From Seminavis robusta (taxonomy: Eukaryota > Bacillariophyta > Bacillariophyceae > Naviculales > Naviculaceae), in NCBI GenBank assembly GCA_903772945.1, contig CAICTM010000032.1:1-64000 (forward strand): a DNA stretch of 64,000 bases. The letters are read 5' to 3'. Below the pieces are notes generated by a model, which worked only from the letters and a program-made list of their open reading frames with translations, was not told the DNA's origin and did not search any database. The position numbers were made by a program, and so were the translations under genes. Numbering within the stretch: position 1 is the stretch's first letter; every line of letters starts with the position of its first letter. Positions 42,386 to 52,581 of the stretch are shown here, in pieces.

Positions 42386-43420
42386 AAGGTGCATGTGAAA
42401 GGTGCATGTAGCTGGGAAACATATGTGGCTCTCTATTTCTGCGTGTGATTCCGGACCAAGGGCAGCAGAAAAGCAAAGGTTGTTGTTGGCAAGCAGTTCT
42501 CTTTGTGCTGCTTGCTTGGCGCAGTTGAAACCGCCGCCTTCTGAGATAGCAACACAGAGTATCTCTAATTCAAATCGTAGAACATAATAGGTTGTTGCTT
42601 GCTACCAGGTACTGTATTGGAAATGCTTGCAAGTGGAGCTGGGGAAGGGGGTGCGATTCGGGGCCACAAAGGTGGCAGGCTCTACCAGTAGCGGTATTAA
42701 TACCAGGTACTAGTACATGTAGGAAGGAAGCCAGAGGGATAGCCAAACAAATAGGGATTGGATATCGAGATATCGAGTGAAGGAAAGAAGTCATTCCGGA
42801 ACCGTCTTCGGCTCGCCCGGCAAGTCTCGCTCTAAGTGCCATATCGCCTCTTAACCAGTGGTGACATATCCTTGAAGAAGTATCATCCAGTCGTGCGTAA
42901 TAATGAGGAAGCATTAAAAAGCTTTCAGTCGTGGTTATGCTCTGTCAAATTTTCAACTTCGAAATTCGTCATCAAAACGTCAGTGAAAAAGAGCACAGAG
43001 CATCGAAGAGCACACCATCAAGAGCACCATCAATGCAAACAACAACCAAGAAAGCATCAAGGGGACTCAAAGGGACTCTGTAAGGCCCAGCAAGGGTCTT
43101 GTTGGGTGTAGTTGGGTAGTACAGAGCATGAAATCAATGCTCATCATTGGTTCAGTCTCTTCTCGTCGCGCGCCATCGTTTTTCATCTGGCAGAATCCGT
43201 CATCCCAAACATCTGGCAGAATCTGTCATCCCAATTTGGAGGTCACCATGATGAGCTCACTTTTTTGTTCAACCGGATTGCTAGAGTTGCATACCCAACC
43301 GAACAAGGAAGACTTTCGCGATTGTTGATAAGCCAAGGCCAGATCAACCCCCCCAGACCTTATTCAAGTCTACTTTTACCTTTCCTACCAATCTTCTATT
43401 CAATACCTATCAATTGCAAA
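42386..43420. other. 1.0-kb intergenic region
   Basis: No gene is supported. The frame of the next gene is open back to about 43112 but without an ATG, so this part is taken as 5' UTR or promoter. A duplicated phrase CATCTGGCAGAATC(C/T)GTCATCCCAA occurs at about 43185 and 43210. Confidence 0.5.
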
Positions 43421-45193
43421 ATGAAGTTCTCTTCTTCTATCATCAAGCTGCTCTCGTGGTCCATGACCACCGACAACAACAACAGCAGCACCAAGAAGAC
43501 CCCCGTTCTCCAGGTCTCCAAGGAGATGACGGGCAACAACAACAACGACAAGGACGTTCCTGCGGCAGAGGAAGTCCCAACATTCCAACTGGATGGGTTG
43601 GACAAAGATGTCGTCCAAACCGCGGCACTGTTGCACGGAATGCATCCTGATGTGGAATTCCAGCAGCACGGTCGCTACCTAGGTGCCTACGACCTTTCCC
43701 TGGTTCCTGCGGATCAGCATGGTCACTACGGATACGACAACAACCAGCACCAGCCCAAAGGTTGTCGTATCCAACCCAGTCAATCAGCCAACGCTCGCTG
43801 GAAGACCCATTACGGTCAAGACACCGAACGGAGCAATGGAAACCGTTTATCCTTTGCTCCCGTCAACACTGTAGTGCGGTACTCTTCTGTCGAGAGCGAA
43901 CAAGCTGAGAACCGTCGTGTCTATCGAGACATGAAGAAACATGTGCCAAAGGCCCAATACGAATTCTGGCAAGAAGCCCAACAACAATTCATTTCCGTTG
44001 GCACACAAACACCCCACGAACGCGTCTTGGATCTCGTGCAGTTGATTCAAGAGTACGGATACCAACAAGTGGCCAAATGGATCACCAACAACAAATGGTT
44101 CCAAAGTGACAAAGCGTACCTACGACAAGCCAAACAGTACATTCAAATTGATGCCGTGCATCAAGACCTTGAGGGACTTGTTCGTTTCATCCAGGCGAAG
44201 AAAGGAAACGACAAGCAAGTCGCGCACTGGTTCATGGTCAACAAAAAGAACACTTACATGTTCGAACTCGCCATGTGCCACTTACACCACGGAGGAATTC
44301 AGCGCAACGCTGACGACGAAATTTGCACCTTGAATACGCGAGAACAGATTGCCAATCGACGATTTGTCTATCGCAAGGTCAAGGACGTCTGCATGGAAGA
44401 TTTAGCACCCGTAGAATTAGAACAACAACCAACAACAAATAAAGACGTCGAGACAATAGAAACAGTCTCGACCGTCGACGACAAGAAGATGGCATCCGAT
44501 GCCACAATCCCATGCGAAGCAGCGGTGGTTCCCACATGCACAGCAGTGGTTCCATACGTTGAAGAGTGGCATGTGGCACACTTCAAGATCAGTGTGCATG
44601 GACAACAGCCATTTGTATTGGAGATGCGAATGATGAATGGTGTGCTACTTGGAGTGGTACCCAACGACATTCTCGCAGCCTTGATGAAGGATGGTGGAGA
44701 CCTTGTCAAGGAAATGATGCGGCGGCACAAGACACTACGATTGGAGGCTGGTGTAGCCTCGGAAGATACGGATTTCGAATTCGCGACTGACCAAGTGGTG
44801 GAAGTTTTGGCTGATGAGGAACCACTACTGGTCGAAGAACAACAACAAGTTGATGCTGAAGAACCGCCGCTGGTCGACAACCGAGTCGACGAGGAGGAAA
44901 AGGTGGACACAGTACAATCAACTTTGCGACGATCAAAGAGACGCATGGCGGCGATTGCATCTCAGAGAATTGCAGAACAAATGAAGACGAAGCCACGGCG
45001 GGTGGCAGTTGAAAAACCTAGAATTAAACGTAGACGGGCGGTGGCCACCAAGAAAAAGTCGACAAAGCCAAAGGCGAAGGGCAAGAAGAAGACGACACAA
45101 CCTGTGACGGACACACAGCAGCAAACAACAGTTCAGACAACAACTCTTTCTGGACGGCAAGTCAGACAGCCTGACCGGTACATTCCAGTCTAG
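43421..45193 (+). CDS. large basic nuclear-type protein, unknown
   Basis: A 590-residue protein from the ATG at 43421 (MKFSSSIIKLLSW). The first 130 residues are Asn/Ser-rich. Residues 180-310 hold a helical region with a repeated pattern L-x-x-L-x-x-x-I-x-x-x-x-x-x-Q-V-A-x-W (LIQEYGYQQVAKWITNNKW and FIQAKKGNDKQVAHWFMVNK). A second folded region at about 380-460 includes HFKISVHGQQPFVLEMRMMNG. The C-terminus is Lys/Arg-rich (RRSKRRMAA, KPRIKRRRAVATKKKS), as in DNA-binding or nuclear proteins, and ends SGRQVRQPDRYIPV. I do not recognise the family. A regulatory nuclear role is inferred only from composition. Confidence 0.7.
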   Translation: MKFSSSIIKLLSWSMTTDNNNSSTKKTPVLQVSKEMTGNNNNDKDVPAAEEVPTFQLDGLDKDVVQTAALLHGMHPDVEFQQHGRYLGAYDLSLVPADQHGHYGYDNNQHQPKGCRIQPSQSANARWKTHYGQDTERSNGNRLSFAPVNTVVRYSSVESEQAENRRVYRDMKKHVPKAQYEFWQEAQQQFISVGTQTPHERVLDLVQLIQEYGYQQVAKWITNNKWFQSDKAYLRQAKQYIQIDAVHQDLEGLVRFIQAKKGNDKQVAHWFMVNKKNTYMFELAMCHLHHGGIQRNADDEICTLNTREQIANRRFVYRKVKDVCMEDLAPVELEQQPTTNKDVETIETVSTVDDKKMASDATIPCEAAVVPTCTAVVPYVEEWHVAHFKISVHGQQPFVLEMRMMNGVLLGVVPNDILAALMKDGGDLVKEMMRRHKTLRLEAGVASEDTDFEFATDQVVEVLADEEPLLVEEQQQVDAEEPPLVDNRVDEEEKVDTVQSTLRRSKRRMAAIASQRIAEQMKTKPRRVAVEKPRIKRRRAVATKKKSTKPKAKGKKKTTQPVTDTQQQTTVQTTTLSGRQVRQPDRYIPV

Positions 45194-47137
45194 GACAACA
45201 GGTAAGTGCGGGCGACGACGCCACATTGCGGGACTAACACAATACAATACACAACGAGCAAGCATCTGGTGGGGTGCAGGGCTATACAACAATTTTGCGG
45301 AGATGAATACAGTTGGTTCAATTGAAGGGTCACATCAAAGGTAGCCAGGTTTGTGGTTCCTGTGCTAGGCAGCCTCTATTGCAGAGTGCTTGTCCGAACG
45401 TCCTCCACGCGACGAAAGTCCAAAGTTAATACCCGTGACTCCCGACAACCAACTTCTTTCATTGTTGATGCTACAATCTTAAATACAACTAAACATAATC
45501 ATAGAACAATAACGCATAGTAGAGATTCCATTTAAAAACAAAATCATGGCTTTATTCTTTATAGTAGTTGTAGTCGTACTAGCTAGTAGTTCGTATTTTA
45601 AAATAGTAGAATCCCTTTTAGGGCACCTGGGAGAGTGCATCACAGAAGATTCAACAAGACGACCTGCGAGGGAGCCAAGGGGAGTGAGAAGTCGCAGCAT
45701 CACCATCGCTCAGCTATTGAATACACGACCAGGCTTCAAACCCTTTTGATCTCACCTTGTTGAGACTTGGTTGGATACCCCAAAACCACAACCACGACAA
45801 CGGGAAGGGATGTCCAAACGGATAAAATCGCTGAACCTGGATCTAACCAAGAGAAAGGTGAAACTTGGGAAGAGTGCAATAGAAACATGCCACGTTTCAT
45901 TCAGCCAGCGAGGAGTGCGAGGACAGTCTTCTACACGTGTCTGCCCCCCTCACACCCGCCGACGACACATCGTTGACTCTGAAAAGCAAAGACCCACTTT
46001 GTGGCGTGTATTCGGACAACAGGTCGAACTTGCCTTCAGCGGCGAGTACGTCGGCCGCGGGATCTTGAAGAACGGCAAAAGCATGACAGAGGATAAAGAA
46101 AGCAATCGTTGAACTTACGAGCAAGAGCAAACGTATATGATCTCATGATCTCATGTACGACTTGAGCGAGAGTAATAAACACATAACGCAGGGACATTCA
46201 TTTGACAGAGCCAACACAACAACTCATGACTTGCCCGATTCGTACATCGCGCGGTATAGAGCAGCCAGCGAATAGAAGAATGATACCGTATGGGATCGAG
46301 AGCGGGTAGAAGATGAGATAGATGAGAGCAGCCTTCTTCCGCTGCAAGACTGATGTGACCTCGAACGAGGACACCAACCCACCTGGCTTGACTGTCGCAA
46401 GATGATTCCGGTTCGGTTGCGGAGATACGGGAGAATATCAGAGTTGAGTTGAAGCATCCTCTGTCTCGAACGGGTCGATTGATCAAGTTGCATTGCTCCC
46501 GTCGGCACAACCAGTGCATTAACTTAGGAATTACACTTTCCCCGAAGGGATTATGTTCCATGCTTAGATTTGAGTGACGAGTCCCCTCGGCACAACCAGA
46601 CCGCCACCTGCACAACGATCAACTCCCAGGCTCCCCCGCAGTCGCCCTTTTCTGCATCCTAACCTCACCATGCTACTGTAGAACCGATGTACCGTTTTTT
46701 GGAAGCTATGGTATGGAAGCTGGAAGTACCGGTAGACGTAGCTTGGGCAGCACCGCGATACGGCGACTGACTACCGGTACCAACAGTATGTAACCATGTT
46801 TCAAAGTGAGTAGGTGCAAATTCCAAAGACGCGCCAGTTGGAGAAGATACTAGTACTTAGAGAAGCATATAGAGAGATCGCGTGAATGCTAAATCTTCTG
46901 AATGAGCCAGTGATGTACCATGTTTAAGTAAAATCATTCCTGTCGTTGATAGGCAAAAACACTAAGTCTTGGCGGTCCCCGGGATCACCAAGCGGTTCGT
47001 CTCCACAGATAGGCGCAGAGCTTATTTTGGGAAGGTTGCCACTTTTGAGCCAGTGATCAACACCCCCCATACCAGTACCGGTACCACCCAACCATACTCA
47101 GAGCGAAGAACCACGCAAGAGGGAGTTTAAGAGCACC
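45194..47137. other. 1.9-kb intergenic region, nothing recognised
   Basis: This is the longest gene-free host stretch. Open frames of up to 154 codons occur on both strands but overlap, lack motifs and show no codon bias like the neighbours. No tRNA fold, repeat array or transposon end was seen. TACCGGTACC palindromes cluster near 46730-47085, just before the Hint gene at 47138. Confidence 0.5.
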
Positions 47138-48436
47138 ATGATGTCAAGAGCAATTCTCCTTTTGTTGCTGTTTGGGTGGGTTAGCCCTGTCACCTCTAGT
47201 TCAGCTTCGTGCGGTCAGGAGGGTGGGAATTTGACGAGGAAGAGACGTTCCAGGCTGCGGGGATTGGCAGTTGGAAGCAGCGGCGTTGGCGATTTTACAG
47301 ACGGGGGTGACGGCGGGGGATCAAGCCCCGACGCCCCGGATGATTTCGCTGAAGGCCCTGACGATTCAGGCTGTGATGGAAACGGAAGCGTCCCCTCGCC
47401 CAGCGGCAAGGGCAATGACAACCCAAGCCCTGGACAACAACTTCCAGATATTGGAGTTGCACCCGGTCCGGCTCCTGCCAATGCACCGCCAACAGATGCT
47501 GCCAAAGGCACTAGCTTAGAATCAGAGTGTTTCTCGGCTGATGCTACAGTGGACGTCTTGGCAGCGGATAGCGTTGTGAATTCAGATGAGATAAATGAAG
47601 GAGATATAGCTACTGTTTCAATGTCAGATCTGCGAGTCGGTGACAAAGTCTTGTCAAGAACAAATCAGTTTGAGCCTGTGTATGCCTTTGGACACTGGAA
47701 CCCCCATGCCATCAACAAGTTCCTCAAGATTCAATCAAGCTCTGATGAGTCTCCTCTTGAAGTTTCGAGTGAGCATTTTGTGTATATCCAAGGCAGCAAG
47801 AATCCCATCAGAGCAGCTTCAGTTCAAGTTGGAGATGTCTTGCAGGGTGTGGCTCCATCAATGAATGCTACTGGTGCGGAGCAAGGCCTGGTTGTGGAGT
47901 CCCTCACAAGCATTGAGAAGATGGGTTTGTATGCTCCACTGACAGCAAGTGGTGTCTTTGTAGTGAATGGAGTTTTGGCTTCTTGCTATGTATCATTGCA
48001 AGGGCCTCATCCCAGAGATGCTGCTGACTCTCAAATCACCATGAAAGGAGGTTGGGTCCTTCCACTGGTGTCTCAGCATGACTTTATCCATTACTCTCTG
48101 TCGCCCTTTCGTATGGTCTGTACCAACACATGGCTTCCAAGAGCTACCAAAGGTCCCATTTGCCATTCCTATGATGCCAAGGGGTATCCTTATTGGATTG
48201 GAATGGCCATGCAGGCATTCCATTGGGTGGATAGTCTCCATCTCGAGCTTCAATTTGTGGCTCTTGTATTGTGGCTGGCCGTGGTGGTGCCGAGCATAGC
48301 TATAGAGTGGTTGCTGGCAAAAACCTCTTCTGTTCTTGTTGTTGTTGGATGCACAACCACGGCTGCTCTGATTGTTGGCAGCCTTCTTGTTGCCAAGAAG
48401 TTTTCCGCTAATAACATGCCTTCCTTCCGTGGTTGA
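47138..48436 (+). CDS. Hint (hedgehog/intein-like) domain membrane protein
   Basis: A 432-residue paralogue of the gene at 36292-37425. It has a signal peptide (AILLLLLFGWVSPVTSS) and a Gly/Pro/Asp-rich linker longer than in the paralogue. The Hint domain runs from C131 (CFSADATVDV) to VVNGVLASCYVSLQG with all blocks conserved, followed by the shared extension (HDFIHYSLSPFR, CHSYDAKGYPYWIG). Hydrophobic membrane segments lie at the end (LQFVALVLWLAVVVPSIAIEWLL, VVGCTTTAALIVGSLLVA). The two genes are in opposite orientation about 10 kb apart with unrelated genes between, so they arose by an inverted or transposed duplication. Function is unknown; self-processing in the secretory pathway is plausible. 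Confidence 0.9.
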   Translation: MMSRAILLLLLFGWVSPVTSSSASCGQEGGNLTRKRRSRLRGLAVGSSGVGDFTDGGDGGGSSPDAPDDFAEGPDDSGCDGNGSVPSPSGKGNDNPSPGQQLPDIGVAPGPAPANAPPTDAAKGTSLESECFSADATVDVLAADSVVNSDEINEGDIATVSMSDLRVGDKVLSRTNQFEPVYAFGHWNPHAINKFLKIQSSSDESPLEVSSEHFVYIQGSKNPIRAASVQVGDVLQGVAPSMNATGAEQGLVVESLTSIEKMGLYAPLTASGVFVVNGVLASCYVSLQGPHPRDAADSQITMKGGWVLPLVSQHDFIHYSLSPFRMVCTNTWLPRATKGPICHSYDAKGYPYWIGMAMQAFHWVDSLHLELQFVALVLWLAVVVPSIAIEWLLAKTSSVLVVVGCTTTAALIVGSLLVAKKFSANNMPSFRG

Positions 48437-49052
48437 TGCAAGCATACATTGAATGTCTGTGGAAATAACGACGTCAATCCGGTCCTGCCACAGGCCGAGC
48501 TAGTTGTAGGCAGTTGTTTGCCCGTACCGTACTTTCAAATCGAATCAATCGAATCGTTGCAACTAACTGAATTTGAACCGCTCGAATGATACGGTATCTT
48601 TCTAGTAGCTACCGGTCACAGGTCATTTTCGGTACACGACTGCATTGGAACGGGACCGAGGATGCTTGGAACGGGACCGAGGATGCTTGGAACGGGACCG
48701 AGGATGCTTGGAACACGACTGATTCTGAATCGATGGAAGAAGCAAGGAAACAAGAACACACTAGCTAGACTACATGTACGCACAAGGAGTAGGCAGGTAG
48801 GTACCTACCGTACGACTGTACGGCAGAAACGAGAGAATGAAGCAATCGTAATGGCCAAAGTTTCTAAAAAGGGCGCGTGTCGTCGTTTGTTCCAGGGTAG
48901 ATATCTTTCTACTAGTAAATCCATACGGTACAAACCGAGCTCCGACGTGGGATCAATGGCACAGCGTCCATGCCGTTTTTCCATCCATCCATGCCATGGT
49001 GTGCTTGCTTGCCTTGTATTTCTGTATTACTTTCTGTATTACTTTGTGTTAG
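48437..49052. other. convergent intergenic region with 21-bp repeat
   Basis: Lies between the 3' ends of the Hint gene and the ZZ-finger gene. The only feature is a tandem repeat at 48645-48713. Confidence 0.6.
48645..48713 (+). repeat. 21-bp tandem repeat
   Basis: Three full units of TTGGAACGGGACCGAGGATGC and part of a fourth. The 21-bp length keeps a frame (WNGTEDA) open, but no gene is supported here. Confidence 0.9.
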
Positions 49053-50252
49053 TTAGACCACCAACTCGGGTCTGTCCCGCAGAAAGTGATAAATGACAAA
49101 GACAGGATCCATGTCGTCGTCACACAGCGCCACTGCCTCTTGGAGTACATTCCAACAATCTTTCTGTGGCTGGCTGCTGTTGTTGTCTGTACCGAGCCAC
49201 TTTTGAGACCATTGATACTTTTTGTCCTTGCGCAATAATTCGAGTTGATAATCATGATTTTCAAAAGTGGCCTTGATCCGTCGTAATCTTGGATTTTCCT
49301 TCATGGCATGCCATGCCTTCTTTTTATTGCTATCCTTGACGGGAATGTGACAATTGAATCGAAATGTATCAACACTGGTATAGAGAAGACTGTCAAAGAG
49401 TGCTTCTTCTAAATTGTCGTGTGGCATTTTCGTAGCAGTATTGTCCCATCCGGCCGATTCTCGTCGGACAAACAAAAATCGTGCCGTAGTGTTGTACTTC
49501 ATCAAATCGGCCAATGCCTGTACCGCCTCACCATCCAATCCACGACGGGGAGACCAATAGAGCGTCCACGAAATGGACAAGACGGATGTATTCTGCTGCA
49601 ACCCTCGCGCGAGTGCCACGATACTGCCCGTCAATGCCGGACTGGCGCCAAAGACTTGAATGTCCATTTCCTTGAGACGCACATGCGCTGCCAATACGCG
49701 TTGGACGGCGTGTCGACACTCATCTTGACTCGACGACGACGACGCCGCGGCATGATGGTCATCAAAAGAATGCAAATAGAGCGTCACATCGTCGACGGCA
49801 GAATTAGCATCGATGAGTTGCGGACTGGTACTCAATTGTTGCAAGGAATGAAAACTGAGCCCAATACCACCCTGTGTTACTTCGCCTTCGGCTTGGTCTT
49901 CGTCCATCACAGGAGTGCCAAAAGCGACAAAGGCATCGGCAGCGGCAGACGCATGATTTTCGTCCAAACATTCTTGACAAATGTCATAATTGTTTTGTTG
50001 TGTGGACTTATAGCGAATGCCCACAATGGGATTGGCGCCGCATTCGTCGCACCAGACATTGTTGTGGCGCGTGGGAGTGGCTTCATCTTCGTCTTGTTCA
50101 TCACTACTACTACTACGATCGTCATCCGGCATCATGACGCTGTCATCCTCTTCTCCATCGCCATCGGATCCATTCCAGCTCAACACACTCCCATCACCAT
50201 CACTGCCAATCGCCATGGCGTCGTTACTGCTAGTAGTAGTACTGACAGACAT
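49053..50252 (-). CDS. ZZ-like zinc-finger protein, paralogue A
   Basis: A 399-residue protein from the ATG at 50252. After an acidic, Ser/Asp-rich N-terminus there is a ZZ-type finger at about residues 67-99 (WCDECGANPIVGIRYKS ... YDICQECLDEN). The outer cysteine pairs of the ZZ consensus are kept, but the inner C-x2-C after RYK is replaced by STQQNN, so only one zinc site remains. The rest is a domain of unknown type with VRLKEMDIQVFG, LARGLQQNTSVLSISW, KKKAWHAMKENPRLRRI and YHFLRDRPELV, which has an LRR-like alternation. Its paralogue at 51212-52290 has the same layout. ZZ fingers usually bind protein N-termini or histone tails; the role here is unknown. Confidence 0.82.
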   Translation of the reverse strand: MSVSTTTSSNDAMAIGSDGDGSVLSWNGSDGDGEEDDSVMMPDDDRSSSSDEQDEDEATPTRHNNVWCDECGANPIVGIRYKSTQQNNYDICQECLDENHASAAADAFVAFGTPVMDEDQAEGEVTQGGIGLSFHSLQQLSTSPQLIDANSAVDDVTLYLHSFDDHHAAASSSSSQDECRHAVQRVLAAHVRLKEMDIQVFGASPALTGSIVALARGLQQNTSVLSISWTLYWSPRRGLDGEAVQALADLMKYNTTARFLFVRRESAGWDNTATKMPHDNLEEALFDSLLYTSVDTFRFNCHIPVKDSNKKKAWHAMKENPRLRRIKATFENHDYQLELLRKDKKYQWSQKWLGTDNNSSQPQKDCWNVLQEAVALCDDDMDPVFVIYHFLRDRPELVV

Positions 50253-50544
50253 CTTATGTCAGTATATATGGCTGGGTCGTGCTCTGACAATACAGTACGG
50301 CAGCAACAAACAATGAGAGGATAGAAGGCATCAACGGAACGAAATTGAGGACTGAACGTGGAAGATCTTGGATCCTGGCACATCAAACCAATCAAACCAC
50401 AGTACGGTAAGGCTAGAAATAACGCACCGTGGAAGTTGTCAGGTGGCATCGTAACACTTACTTGTGCTAACTTACTTGTTGGCAATCAACAAAGAGGTTA
50501 TTACTTACTACCGTATGGTTTAGAGAGTGGACTACGGTATCTAT

Positions 50545-50578
50545 GGGTGAGAGTGGATGCCAGGGGTGGAGTGCAGCA
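50545..50578 (+). repeat. 34-bp dispersed motif, copy 2
   Basis: Exact match in opposite orientation to 7777-7810. It begins with GGGTGAG, which resembles a 5' splice site, but no exon is evident on either side. Confidence 0.8.
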
Positions 50579-50895
50579 GGGCAGGACGAGCGCGTTATTA
50601 GTATATCCAATATTGCAGTGTACCAAACGGCGTCGAACAGAGCGAGACGAAAGGGTCTTCAGGCCCGGCCATCCTATGAACTGCAATTTTAGCATTTGAA
50701 ATCGTACCTACCAGCTAGTATAGTGACTGTCACGGTTAATCCTCGATGCGCCGACTCGAATCATCGAGACCCAGCGACGCAGCCTTGTTTTGCGTGTGTC
50801 TGTACCATGGGAACTTCATCTGTTGCTGTTGCTGATATCTTGATCTGAAGTCAATGAGAGTTTTGCAGCTGCTAGCTAGCTAGGGGAATGGAAAT

Positions 50896-50930
50896 CATTG
50901 GATTGGATTGGATTGGATTGGATTGGATTC
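50896..50930 (+). repeat. GGATT pentamer array
   Basis: Six to seven copies of ATTGG/GGATT in tandem. It is a simple microsatellite. Confidence 0.9.
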
Positions 50931-51211
50931 CGGATAGGCAGCATTGCTTGTGGTACGTACGTGAACTTTTGGTACCGGCGCAACGGAGTTCCATTAAGAG
51001 TCGAGTCAACAGGACGAACTGGTTTAGTTAGAGAGATCTCTTCGACCAAAGGCCACCGGTAGAGCTAGCTAGCTAGCCAGCGAGTTGCCAACCGAACCGG
51101 CATATCAAACGGTGCTCAGCCAGTATCATGTTGTGGCGGTTTTTGGTGGTACAGCACGGAAACAGGAGGAAAGTTGAATATTTCTATAGTCTATTAATAG
51201 TCATACCGGTA

Positions 51212-52290
51212 CTACATTATAACTTGTGGCCGACTCCGCAATAGGTGGTAAATGACAAAGACTGGATCTATTCCACTACCCATGGAAGCAGCACCTTCCA
51301 GGATGGCCCAGCACTGATGTTCGTCCGCTTGCAACCATTGTGTCATCCATTGGTACTTTTTGTCACGCCTCAGAAGCTCCAACATGTAATCTTCTTGTTC
51401 AAAAGTGGTTTTGATTCGTTTGAGTCTGGGATTTTCCTTCATGGCCGCCCATGCCTTTTTCTGGTTGTCACGGTTGACGGCAAGAAATCCTTGGAAGCGC
51501 ACTGTATCAATGTGTGTGTTCAAGAGAGCGCCAAAAACACAGCTTTGGAGTCGTAAAAAGGCAGTGGCAAGTCGTCCTGGCCATCCCGTGTCTTGAAAAA
51601 AGAACATGAATTGAATGGTGGTATTGTGCGTCATGAGGTGTTGGATGGCTTGACAAGCTTCCTCTGTCATGTCCCTACCGCTGCATTCGATGGTCCAGGC
51701 CATAGACTTGACAGATGTATTGTTGGCGAGACCTCTGGTAACTGCGACGATGCTGTGTGTGAGACTCTGCGGATAACTCACAATTTGAATTTCCATTTCT
51801 TTGAGGGTTCGGTGCTGTGAGAGTAACCGAATGGTGGTGTCTCTCACTGTGGAATCAGGTTCTGCTTGTTGGTGTCTATAATGGCGACCTTCGAGGATGA
51901 GAGTAATGTCATCAATCTGCGAGTTTGGGTTCTGTAGTAATGGAGATTCCACCAATTGATCAATCCCGGAACAGACCAAACTGTTGCGCTCCAGAGCTGT
52001 CCCATCCAATCCAGCCAAACGAACTGCTTCATCTTCATCATCCACTTCTTCTTCAATCGCCACAAACCCTTGTCGATTCCCATTGTGATTCTCGTCCAAA
52101 CATTCTTGGCAAATGTCATAGTTGTTTTGCCTCGTAGACTTGTAACGAATGCCCACAATGGGATTGGCACCGCATTCATCGCAAAAGACTGTCACGTGTC
52201 GGACTTGACTCAAATCGACACTCACATCCTCCCCCAAAATCACATCCTCGTCCATCGCCTCATGATCGTCAGAACCATAATAAAACTCCA
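51212..52290 (-). pseudogene. ZZ-like zinc-finger protein, paralogue B, main part (split by Copia element)
   Basis: The frame runs from the element junction to a stop at 51212 and encodes about 359 residues. A ZZ-like finger (FCDECGANPIVGIRYKS ... YDICQECLDEN) is followed by the same downstream domain as paralogue A (KAWAAMKENPRLKRI, YHLLRSRPQV). The inner C-x2-C of the finger is missing, as in paralogue A. The Copia element sits directly upstream, and the original first codons lie beyond it at 62766-62855 in the same strand and frame. Removing one copy of the 5-bp duplication would restore a continuous acidic N-terminus. At the junction the last base of the element plus TG of the duplication makes an in-frame ATG, so a product lacking the first 29 residues could still start here. 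Upstream control is certainly altered. Confidence 0.85.
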
Positions 52291-52495
52291 TATTGAAGTC
52301 ACACCACAACTGTGACTCAGATCTTCACACCAAGACTGTTAGGCACTCACCTGGCTCTCCAGCCAAATACTTAGATGTAGATCCAGCAGAGCCTCCAACA
52401 GCCATAACAGCTATTGGAGGACATCCCCTGCTCAGCCAATGGCTCCCATAATTGTTTCTAACCTTCAGTTATCAACAGAGCCATTGCCTTCAATA
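52291..52495 (+). repeat. 5' LTR of Copia element
   Basis: 205 bp starting TATTGAAGTCACACC and ending CATTGCCTTCAATA, so the ends form an 8-bp inverted repeat TATTGAAG/CTTCAATA in place of the usual TG...CA. I saw no difference from the 3' LTR. Confidence 0.92.
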
Positions 52496-52581
52496 GTTAG
52501 AAACAATCCGACAAAAACCCACACACCACGCACATCGCTTCGATCTACATCACCCACAATCCCAACAAACAGGCCTCAACC

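Larger units (their letters stand above)
50253..51211. other. intergenic between ZZ-finger paralogues
   Basis: Contains the second copy of the 34-bp dispersed motif (50545-50578), a GGATT pentamer array (50896-50930) and GCTAGCTAG runs. No gene is supported. Confidence 0.6.

Noticed and set aside
43112-43420. N-terminal extension of the 590-residue protein
   Set aside because: It begins with a non-ATG codon and has no ATG before 43421 in that frame; treated as 5' flank.
45120-45193. Ending SGRQVRQPDRYIPV resembles the segment before the reverse transcriptase in Copia polyproteins
   Set aside because: No integrase or polymerase sequence lies next to it, and the gene has a clean 590-codon host-like frame; chance similarity is simpler.
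45771-46615. Open frames of 113 and 154 codons in the 45-47 kb gap
   Set aside because: No motif, signal peptide or codon bias; the frames overlap on opposite strands.
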